Below, one piece after another: positions 57,176-64,000 of a DNA stretch of 64,000 nucleotides. The DNA lies in contig JAKVAZ010000006.1 in NCBI GenBank assembly GCA_022447225.1, positions 682,001 through 746,000 on the forward strand, in the 5' to 3' direction. Source of the stretch: Fuerstiella sp. (lineage in GTDB: Bacteria; Planctomycetota; Planctomycetia; Planctomycetales; Planctomycetaceae). Each line of letters opens with the position of its first letter. Positions within the stretch are counted from its first letter, which is position 1. Below the pieces are notes generated by a model that did not search any database, had not been told where the DNA came from, and worked only from the letters and a program-made list of their open reading frames with translations. Both the position numbers and the translations under genes were made by a program.

Positions 57176-58033
57176 GTGGCAAACGTGCTGAATTTCAAAC
57201 AGGAACTCACGGGCTGCTTTGGCCAGCCGGTTGCAGAGAATCCCACACAGGCCATGATCGAGGCGGCCTACCGTTATCACCATCTCGACTGGCGCTATCT
57301 GACGATCGAAGTTGCCCCTGACGGCCTGGCGGCCGCAGTGGCCGGCGCCCGTGCAATGGGATTTGTCGGATTCAACTGCACAATTCCTCATAAGGTGGCG
57401 GTGATCGAGCACCTTGACGGCCTGGGCGAATCCGCATCTGTGATGGGAGCCGTCAACTGTGTGGTGCGTCGGGATGACCGGCTCGTGGGAGAAAACACAG
57501 ACGGCAAAGGTTTTGTTGAATCGCTGCGCACTCTCACGGATCCGGCGGACAGCAAAGTCGTCATTTTGGGGGCAGGCGGGGCCGCGCGAGCCATCAGCGT
57601 TGAAGTTGCCCTGGCCGGTGCCACTTCGATTACGATCGTCAACCGTTCAGAGGGCCGGGGTACGGAACTGGTCGAATTGCTGCGGGACAAAGTCAAGGTG
57701 GAGGCTCAGTTTGTCAAATGGGATGGCGACTACTCCATACCGGACGGAACCGACATGGTGATCAATGCGACATCGATTGGACTGTTTCCTGATGTCGATG
57801 CCCGGATTGCTGTTGATGTGTCAGGTCTGAAGGCCGGCATGGTCGCTGCCGATGTCATTCCGAACCCTCCGGAAACCCGTTTTGTCCGCGATGCCCGGGC
57901 CACTGGCTGCAAAGTCATCGACGGACTGGGAATGCTGGTGAATCAGGGTGTCATCGGCGTTGAATACTGGTCGGGGATCAGTCCGGATCCGGGTGTCATG
58001 CGGACGGCACTGGAAGACGTCTTTGGTAACTGA
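57176..58033 (+). CDS. aroE: Shikimate dehydrogenase family protein (AroE-like)
   Basis: 285 residues. It has the family fold: catalytic Lys in the NCTIPHKVAV loop, Asp in ENTDGKGF, the NADP-binding turn LGAGGAARA, an NRSEGR basic patch for the 2'-phosphate, and NATSIG. AroE reduces 3-dehydroshikimate in aromatic amino-acid synthesis. The N-terminal substrate loop is unusual: GQPVAENPTQAM stands where shikimate-specific enzymes have Ser-x-Ser-Pro, so one Ser is Asn and the other Thr. It may be a quinate/shikimate or other paralog. GTG 57176 has AGGAG eight bases upstream; TTG 57170 is too close to that site. Confidence 0.85.
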   Translation: MANVLNFKQELTGCFGQPVAENPTQAMIEAAYRYHHLDWRYLTIEVAPDGLAAAVAGARAMGFVGFNCTIPHKVAVIEHLDGLGESASVMGAVNCVVRRDDRLVGENTDGKGFVESLRTLTDPADSKVVILGAGGAARAISVEVALAGATSITIVNRSEGRGTELVELLRDKVKVEAQFVKWDGDYSIPDGTDMVINATSIGLFPDVDARIAVDVSGLKAGMVAADVIPNPPETRFVRDARATGCKVIDGLGMLVNQGVIGVEYWSGISPDPGVMRTALEDVFGN

Positions 58034-58112
58034 ACTAATGGCTGCCCGGGGCGTGAACTCTGCGTTTCCCCTGAGATGCCTCAACTGCGACTCCAGATCC
58101 AGGAGTAAACAG

Positions 58113-59984
58113 ATGGCCTTTTGTCTGTCCACGTTATTCCTCGTATGTGCCGTTTACCCGGCACTGGTTTCCGCCGCAGAACCTCTTCCCAACATTCTCT
58201 GGATTACCAGTGAGGACAACGGTCCGGAACTGGGTTGCTACGGTGATCGATACGCAACGACGCCGAACCTGGACGCGTTTGCTGAACGTAGCCTGAGGTA
58301 TCGCACATGCTGGTCGAATGCTCCCGTGTGTGCGCCGGCCCGAACGGGGATTATCACAGGTGTATATCCACCCGCAACCGGCGCTCAGCACATGCGGAGT
58401 AATGTGCCCATGCCCTCATTTATGAAAATGTATCCGGAGATTCTGCGTGAGGCCGGTTACTACTGCACGAACAACAGCAAGACCGATTACAACCTGATCG
58501 CAACGAATAGGGTGTGGGACGAATCCTCAAAGAAGGCTCACTGGAAAAACCGCGCAGAAAACCAGCCGTTTTTTGCCATCTTCAACCATACGATCAGTCA
58601 TGAAAGCCAGATACGGAACCCGATTACGTCTGCCGACCGAATCCACGATCCGGCCGAAGTTCGAGTCCGCGCGTATCATCCGGATACTCCGGAAGTTCGA
58701 AAAGACTGGGCTCAGTATTACGATCGCCTCACGATGATGGATGCCGGAGTCGGCGAAAATCTTAAGGAACTGGAAGCAGCAGGCCTGGCTGACGAAACGA
58801 TCGTGTTCTACTACGGAGACCATGGGTCAGGAATGCCGCGAAGCAAACGCTGGCCTTACAATTCCGGTGAGCATGTGCCGCTGATTGTACACATCCCGAA
58901 AAAATTCAAACATCTTCGTCCCGACGAATACAAAACCGGCGGGGTATCCGGTCGACTGACCAGCTTTGTCGATTTTGCACCGACACTACTGAGCCTGATC
59001 GGAAAGAAGCCGCCGAACTGGATGCAGGGATATGCGTTTGCCGGGAAATATGATTCCGGACCGCAGCCCTATGTTTACGGCTATCGCGGCCGTATGGATG
59101 AGCGACATGACATGGTCCGAGCGGTGCGTGATCAGCGTTACGTCTACATACGGAATTATATGCCCCACAAAGTGTACGGACAGTACATTCGGTACATGTT
59201 TCAAACTCCCACGACGCGGATCTGGAAGGAACTGTATGACGCCGGTCGACTGAATGCGGCGCAGTCTCGGTTCTGGCAGACGAAGCCGGTGGAAGAGCTG
59301 TATGATCTGGCATGTGATCCGGATGAGGTTGTGAATCTGGCATCTTCAGAAGAGCACCAGGAAATCAGGAAACGTCTTGCCGGAGCCCAGCGCGAACTGG
59401 CAGTGAAGATTCGTGATCTGGGTTTCCTTCCGGAAGGTGCCATTCATGCCCGTGGTGCGGCATCAAGCCCCTATGAATATGGTCATTCTGCAGACTATGA
59501 CCCTGAACGACTGATGGATATCGCAGAGCGTGCATCATCTCTTGATCCAAAATATACGGGGGATCTGATCACAGCCCTGTCAGCGGAAGACAGTGCAGTC
59601 CGTTACTGGGCCGCGATGGGTCTGCTGATGCGGGAACAGATTGGTGTCGACGCCGGACGTGCTGTTCTTCGTATGACTCTGCAGGACCAGGCCGCGCCGG
59701 CACGCATTACGGCAGCTCAGGCACTGGCTCAGTGGGGAAATGCAGAAGATCTGAAACTGGCGATTCCGGTTTTGCTGTCAGCAGCACCTATTGACCAAAA
59801 TGACATCTACACGTCCCTGCTGGCTCTGAATGCTTTCGATGCTATTGACGAACGTGCGGCGTCTGTACTGCAGGAACTTTCACAAATGCCGAAAAATGGT
59901 GAGGTGCCACCACGCATGGGGGCCTATGTGAAAAATCTACTCACAAAGACACTGTCAGACCTGCAGAAGCCCCGGCGCCCCTGA
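58113..59984 (+). CDS. Secreted sulfatase with C-terminal helical repeats
   Basis: 623 residues. A signal peptide (AFCLSTLFLVCAVYPALVSAAE) leads to an alkaline-phosphatase-like sulfatase domain. The active Cys, destined to become formylglycine, is C73 in CAPAR, with NILWITSEDNG as the metal-binding head and YYGDHGSGMPR as the second metal block. After about residue 440 the sequence turns into HEAT-like helices (DSAVRYWAAMGLLM, APARITAAQALAQWG). Sulfatases of this phylum cleave sulfated algal polysaccharides; the substrate here is not visible. ATG 58113 has AGGAG seven bases upstream. It is 79 bp after the AroE-like gene, possibly co-transcribed. Confidence 0.93.
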   Translation: MAFCLSTLFLVCAVYPALVSAAEPLPNILWITSEDNGPELGCYGDRYATTPNLDAFAERSLRYRTCWSNAPVCAPARTGIITGVYPPATGAQHMRSNVPMPSFMKMYPEILREAGYYCTNNSKTDYNLIATNRVWDESSKKAHWKNRAENQPFFAIFNHTISHESQIRNPITSADRIHDPAEVRVRAYHPDTPEVRKDWAQYYDRLTMMDAGVGENLKELEAAGLADETIVFYYGDHGSGMPRSKRWPYNSGEHVPLIVHIPKKFKHLRPDEYKTGGVSGRLTSFVDFAPTLLSLIGKKPPNWMQGYAFAGKYDSGPQPYVYGYRGRMDERHDMVRAVRDQRYVYIRNYMPHKVYGQYIRYMFQTPTTRIWKELYDAGRLNAAQSRFWQTKPVEELYDLACDPDEVVNLASSEEHQEIRKRLAGAQRELAVKIRDLGFLPEGAIHARGAASSPYEYGHSADYDPERLMDIAERASSLDPKYTGDLITALSAEDSAVRYWAAMGLLMREQIGVDAGRAVLRMTLQDQAAPARITAAQALAQWGNAEDLKLAIPVLLSAAPIDQNDIYTSLLALNAFDAIDERAASVLQELSQMPKNGEVPPRMGAYVKNLLTKTLSDLQKPRRP

Positions 59985-60244
59985 ATTGGGATAAGGACAC
60001 CCCCCTACTGAATGCCGGTACGATGGCCTGTCACAGACCAGTCGATCTGCAGAATTGAACCGGCAGGACTGATGTCACCGGTTGTTGATTGCCAACGTTT
60101 TCTTGTTGCCGGTTTCAGAGTCCGGCCCGACGGGACACGGAAGATGCTGCCTTGGACCTGGACGTTCATTTCCGCCGAACCCTGACAGTTCCGGTCGCAT
60201 ATTTTCTCCCGTCTCAGTGCGCTGTCGTCTTTCACGTCTCCGGT

Positions 60245-61507
60245 TCAAAGCCGATCGGGCAAATTTCCGTCTTCGTCAAATGGCAGATCCCGCAGCTCAC
60301 TGATCACTTCGAGGTCATTTCGTTCCTGGGCCTGCCTCCAGTACGCGGTACCACATTCCAGCTCCGCAATGCTCTTCGTGTTTTTTATCCAGAGCAACTT
60401 GGCGTCCGGCGGGTCAGCAAGTCCAATCTGCGGCAGCATCACATCAATCATTTCCCGATCGGTCGGATAATCCAGAGGCAGCATGGCTTCTGCCGGGTAT
60501 CCGCCGGTCTGCACATTGATCCGTGTCATCTCGATGTTCATTTTTTCAATAGCACGTGACCGACAGAACTCTGACAACCCAATCCCTACGGCGCTGCCGT
60601 GAGTCTGCACTGATAAATCCCGGATGGCGATCATCTTAATTCGGGGATTGATATCAGGGGAGGCCTGGTGACAACGATCCTTGCGACCGACCACATTCAC
60701 GTCCAGTCCGGAACCACTGATGTTCTTGCCAATCTCATCAACCAACAGGATGTCAGCAGCATCAAACGGCAGTCGAGGCATCCACTGTTTGGCCAGCAGC
60801 AGCAGCTCCTTTTCCCGTAATTCCAGCTCATCAGGAGCGATCGCCCTGATTCGGCTTGTTTCACCGTAGCTGTTCTCAACAATCCCCAGGCCAGCCACGA
60901 TTGAACAGCGAGCGACCACTTCTCTGGCAACACTGCGTACAATCTGTCCGAATGAAAAATCGCGGATGGCTCGATGGTAGACTTTGGCGCCCGCATGCTT
61001 GCCCAGCCCGATCAACATCATCTTCATCAGACCACTTTCGATGTCCCCCACAAATGAGGTGTGCGGCTTCACTCGATTGCAGACAATGACATGATCTGCA
61101 GCGAACGCCGTCGCATCGAAATGCACAGGAAAACCCTCGGCCGCATGGCACACGATTCGGGTCTCCATGCTGGACCGGATCGGGCACCCGCAAAACTCTT
61201 CGGTCACACCGTACGATTCAAGGATTCGTCGCTGTCCTTCTGCCGTGCCTCCCCCGTGGCTTCCCATCGCCGGAACGATAAACGGTTGTGCTCCCAGTCG
61301 CCTGACATGATCCACAACGGCCCTGGTAATCGAATCGATGTTGGTGATGCCGCGACTCCCGGCCGAGATTGCCACCGACTGACCGGCCGAGACAACATTG
61401 GTCAGCTGGAGATTCATCAACTCGTTCTCCACCGATCCGGCAATGTCCTCCAGCTGCGGATCATTAAACTTCTGACGAATCCGAAATATCTGCGGATAAG
61501 CAGGCAT
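60245..61507 (-). CDS. LarA/DUF2088-family protein (nickel-pincer isomerase-like)
   Basis: About 420 residues. It has the DUF2088/LarA N-terminal signature VPAMGSHGGGTAEG (H84), then NRVKPHTSFVGDIESGLMKMMLIGLGKHAGAKVYH, which contains the His and Lys that hold the nickel-pincer cofactor in LarA. The C-terminal domain has the DILLVDEIGKNISGSGLDVNV block. Lactate racemase and related racemases/epimerases use this cofactor, made by LarB, LarC and LarE; none of those genes is in the window. The isomerised substrate is unknown. ATG 61507 is preceded by TTG in frame; AAGGA lies upstream. Confidence 0.85.
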   Translation of the reverse strand: MPAYPQIFRIRQKFNDPQLEDIAGSVENELMNLQLTNVVSAGQSVAISAGSRGITNIDSITRAVVDHVRRLGAQPFIVPAMGSHGGGTAEGQRRILESYGVTEEFCGCPIRSSMETRIVCHAAEGFPVHFDATAFAADHVIVCNRVKPHTSFVGDIESGLMKMMLIGLGKHAGAKVYHRAIRDFSFGQIVRSVAREVVARCSIVAGLGIVENSYGETSRIRAIAPDELELREKELLLLAKQWMPRLPFDAADILLVDEIGKNISGSGLDVNVVGRKDRCHQASPDINPRIKMIAIRDLSVQTHGSAVGIGLSEFCRSRAIEKMNIEMTRINVQTGGYPAEAMLPLDYPTDREMIDVMLPQIGLADPPDAKLLWIKNTKSIAELECGTAYWRQAQERNDLEVISELRDLPFDEDGNLPDRL

Positions 61508-61873
61508 CAACTGATTTTCCTTACCGATGACCGTATCACGACACGACGAAGTCTATACCTGACGAGAAGCCTGTGATTTCAAGAGCTGCCCGCTCAATAA
61601 TGATCATAACAGTTCAGGCTGTCACTGAGACGTTGCCTGCACGTCACTTTGCCAGCCACCGTCCAAACAGGATCTGCCTTTGCATCTCCTGCCTGAAACG
61701 TCCTTGATGATTGTTACGCTCGGCGTGATAATACGTGGTATAACCGTAGAGAATACGACAAGGAATTCCCTGGACACCTGCAGCGAGCCTTAAACAGCTT
61801 GCGGGAACCGGGACCAGCTGCTTTAATTGAGACAGTACGCAGTTAGATATCGGCGAAGCCGAAGGGATGAATC
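61508..61873. other. Divergent intergenic region
   Basis: About 365 bp between the LarA-like gene and the DUF1501 gene. No gene or repeat supported. Confidence 0.4.
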
Positions 61874-63247
61874 ATGGCTGGACAGACGGGTCGAGCATCG
61901 TTAGCTGGGTTCACACGGCGTCGATGGCTGCAGAGTGGTGGAGCGGCAGTGGCGTCCGGCATCTGGCCGTCTCTGCTGACAGCGCGGTCCAGCAGTGGAG
62001 CGTCGGCTCCTGCTCGTCAGGCAATCATCATTTATCTGCAGGGTGGACTGTCACACTACGAGAGCTTCGACCCCAAACCCAATGCCTCAACCGAGTATCG
62101 CGGTGAGTTCCAGTCAATTGCAACAAGTCTGCCGGGGATTCGGTTTTGCGAACATATGCCACGACTGGCAGCGCGTGCTCACCAATTCAATGTGATTCGC
62201 AGTACATTTGTTGATTCGCCTTCTCATGAGCATGCAATTCACAGTTCACTGACCGGATGGCAACCTCCAGGTTCCCCCAGAATTCTGGCCGGTGAACTGG
62301 TCCGGAACAAACTGCATCCCGCAGTCGGTGCTGTTGTCGCACGCGGTCGCAGGGACGAACGCCCGGGCCTGCCCGGTTACGTGACGGTCCCGCACGCCGG
62401 GCAGCTGGGAGCTCGGGTCCACTATGCAGGAGCGGGCATGCTGGGAGTTAACTACGAGCCCGTCGATTCCGGCATGCCTCCGGTTCGCGCAGATCAGCCG
62501 TTCACCGGTCCGTCTGACCTGCAACTCAGCAGCAAATTAAACAGCCGCCGGATTCGCGATCGACTCACGTTACTGGATGGTATGCAGCGGAGCGATTTCT
62601 CCCCACTCGAACTCGAGGGACTGGGGCCTTATCATCGTCAGGCCTACGAGATTCTTTCCGGTGGAGCGGCGGCTCAGGCTTTCAATTTGTCCGCCGAACC
62701 ACAACGGGTGCGAGAACAGTATGGCCATCATCTGTGGGGTCAGCAAACCGTACTGGCCCGCAGACTGGCTGAAGCGGGAGTCCCCATGACGCTGATGAAC
62801 TTCACGCTCAACCAGGTGAAGGGACAGGACTGGGACACTCACAAAGACAATTTCGGACTCATGAAGGACGTTCTGCTCCCGCCCATGGATCTGGCGGTGA
62901 GCACACTGCTGGACGACCTTGAGGTACGTGGCCTGCTGGACACCACGCTGGTTGCGATGTTCGGTGAATTCGGTCGTACTCCGCGGATCAATAAAGACGC
63001 GGGACGCGATCATTGGGAGAAGGTGTTCTCGGTGATGCTTGCCGGAGGTGGACTCAAGTCCGGCGTGGTCGTTGGCAACAGTACACGCGATGGTGACTTG
63101 CCCCTGAACCGCCCGGTGCATCTCAACGATGTACTGGCAACGATCTATCACCAGCTGGGCGTTCCGTGCGACGAAGTGATTCACGACGAACTTGATCGCC
63201 CGTTTCCGGTTCTGCCTCACGGCACGCCAGTCCCGGAACTGCTCTAA
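61874..63247 (+). CDS. DUF1501 Tat-exported protein
   Basis: 457 residues of the DUF1501 family. Twin-arginine start FTRRRWLQSGG; mature blocks include IIIYLQGGLSHYESFDPKP, STFVDSPSHEHAIHSSLTG, MFGEFGRTPRINKDAGRDHW and the HLNDVLATIYHQLGV tail. AAGGGA lies six bases before the ATG. No cytochrome partner adjoins it here, unlike the copy at 42866-44305; a paralog of the secreted protein at 16290 follows, convergent on the minus strand. Confidence 0.92.
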   Translation: MAGQTGRASLAGFTRRRWLQSGGAAVASGIWPSLLTARSSSGASAPARQAIIIYLQGGLSHYESFDPKPNASTEYRGEFQSIATSLPGIRFCEHMPRLAARAHQFNVIRSTFVDSPSHEHAIHSSLTGWQPPGSPRILAGELVRNKLHPAVGAVVARGRRDERPGLPGYVTVPHAGQLGARVHYAGAGMLGVNYEPVDSGMPPVRADQPFTGPSDLQLSSKLNSRRIRDRLTLLDGMQRSDFSPLELEGLGPYHRQAYEILSGGAAAQAFNLSAEPQRVREQYGHHLWGQQTVLARRLAEAGVPMTLMNFTLNQVKGQDWDTHKDNFGLMKDVLLPPMDLAVSTLLDDLEVRGLLDTTLVAMFGEFGRTPRINKDAGRDHWEKVFSVMLAGGGLKSGVVVGNSTRDGDLPLNRPVHLNDVLATIYHQLGVPCDEVIHDELDRPFPVLPHGTPVPELL

Positions 63248-63416
63248 TTAAGCGAAATCAGTACGATCGGTTGTTGGTTGCCCGGTAAACTGCATGTTTT
63301 GTCGAAACCGGAACGGTCGCAGTTTCCGCTTCCTTTTGTGTGGTCATTCCGCAGTGGCGCCACACTGGTACCACGTTTCACGCGAATGGTGCTGCTGAAA
63401 AATCCGTTCTTCAGAA

Positions 63417-64000
63417 TCACCATGGATGTGATAGTGTTGGCTGATTGGCATATCGCTGCACGGCTATGATCAGTTCTGCCCCGGCGCCGGGTTCCAGCCG
63501 GACTGAAAAATGTCGACGATTGACCGGGTATTTTTTGTCACCGGTCTTAACCCAAAGACACTCATGTTCACCGTACGCCCCTGTCTGGATGACAACATCT
63601 CTTGAATGAAGCTGGTTAACATTCACCAAAGTAACCCTGGTATGTCTCTGATCCATGCGCGTCACCAGAGACGCAACATCCGGCGGCAGTCCTGCTCGGT
63701 GATTTTCGGGATCAAAGTATCTGACTCGGGTATGCAGAGTCCAGACCCTGCCTGTTAGATTTCCGCCCAGCATCAGCCTGACCAGTTCATTGACGTCGGC
63801 CGGATTGTATTTCAGAGACCAGTCCGCCAGACGTGTGTCCGGGGTGGTGGGTTCATCCCGCATGTTTGCCATCCTGCTTCTGATGACTTCAAGCTGACTG
63901 CGGAGCGACTCCTCGGGGTAATCAGGATTGGCACCCTCCAGAAAATCAATCCATCCGTTTCCGCGCAATCTGTTCAAGTCTTTCCGGTCCATCGACCAGA
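63417..64000 (-). CDS. Partial paralog of the secreted toroid-like protein (16290-18116)
   Basis: The minus strand is open from the right edge down to 63417, about 194 codons, so the N-terminal part lies outside the window. The sequence matches the C-terminal part of the protein at 16290-18116: a WS-starting helix segment, then NELVRLMLGGN, TRVRYFDPENHRAGLP (against QVRYFDAEARRPGLP), DVVIQTGAYGEHE and VRLEPGAGAELIIAVQRYANQPT. The end is a beta-rich domain as in that protein. Function unknown; probably also secreted, since the full-length paralog has a signal peptide. Confidence 0.8.
   Translation of the reverse strand, partial: WSMDRKDLNRLRGNGWIDFLEGANPDYPEESLRSQLEVIRSRMANMRDEPTTPDTRLADWSLKYNPADVNELVRLMLGGNLTGRVWTLHTRVRYFDPENHRAGLPPDVASLVTRMDQRHTRVTLVNVNQLHSRDVVIQTGAYGEHECLWVKTGDKKYPVNRRHFSVRLEPGAGAELIIAVQRYANQPTLSHPW

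Overview
The window looks like the chromosome of a planctomycete (Planctomycetota, probably Planctomycetaceae or a close family). It has medium GC, wide gaps between genes, and a dense set of families typical of that phylum. These include DUF1501 and DUF1552 Tat-exported proteins, large secreted c-type cytochromes with DUF1587/1592/1588/1585/1595 or DUF1549/DUF1553 modules, a PVC-type propeller/heme protein, a sulfatase, a Gfo/Idh/MocA oxidoreductase with a Tat-like start, and a DUF1570-like metalloprotease. This assignment is inferred from gene content; there is no rRNA in the window. I see no CRISPR array, insertion sequence, phage gene or integrase.

Left part (1-12.7 kb, mostly housekeeping): a ThiF/E1-nitroreductase fusion running off the left edge, an M20 peptidase, acylphosphatase and a metallophosphoesterase (all minus strand); then rplM-rpsI with a clear intrinsic terminator, mgtE preceded by a perfect 14-bp hairpin, a DUF456 membrane protein, a small Gly/Cys-rich lipoprotein, a TPR protein ending in two RNA polymerase alpha-CTD-like domains, and tRNA-Gln(UUG).

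Middle part (12.7-33 kb): a 1089-residue propeller/HEAT/cytochrome protein (minus strand); a plus-strand run of a secreted toroid-like protein, a MOSC protein, an NAD-dependent epimerase and an aldo-keto reductase; a zinc-ribbon membrane protein; a receiver-HATPase fusion; a DJ-1/PfpI protein; a MazG-like pyrophosphohydrolase; endonuclease III; a secreted DUF1570-like zincin; then the minus-strand DUF1592-type cytochrome and DUF1552 pair.

Right part (33-64 kb): a four-gene plus-strand cluster (GldG/DUF4350-like membrane protein, ABC ATPase, ABC-2 permease made of two halves, secreted HEAT protein); a class V aminotransferase; a DUF1549/DUF1553 cytochrome with a DUF1501 partner; a Gfo/Idh/MocA protein; a metallo-beta-lactamase-fold protein with a CBM9-like tail; a polytopic membrane protein; an S9 peptidase; a secreted SNase-fold protein that appears to lack catalytic residues; an AroE-family dehydrogenase with an unusual substrate loop; a sulfatase with a helical-repeat tail; a LarA/DUF2088-family protein; another DUF1501 protein; and, on the right edge, the C-terminal part of a paralog of the secreted protein at 16.3-18.1 kb.

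Taken together the window pairs core genes with an exported polymer-degradation repertoire. The items I would look at first are the double alpha-CTD protein, the ABC/GldG-like/HEAT cluster, the AroE-like variant, the inactive-looking SNase protein with a homopolymer in its signal peptide, and the paralog pair. I found no single feature that clearly announces a wholly new system.
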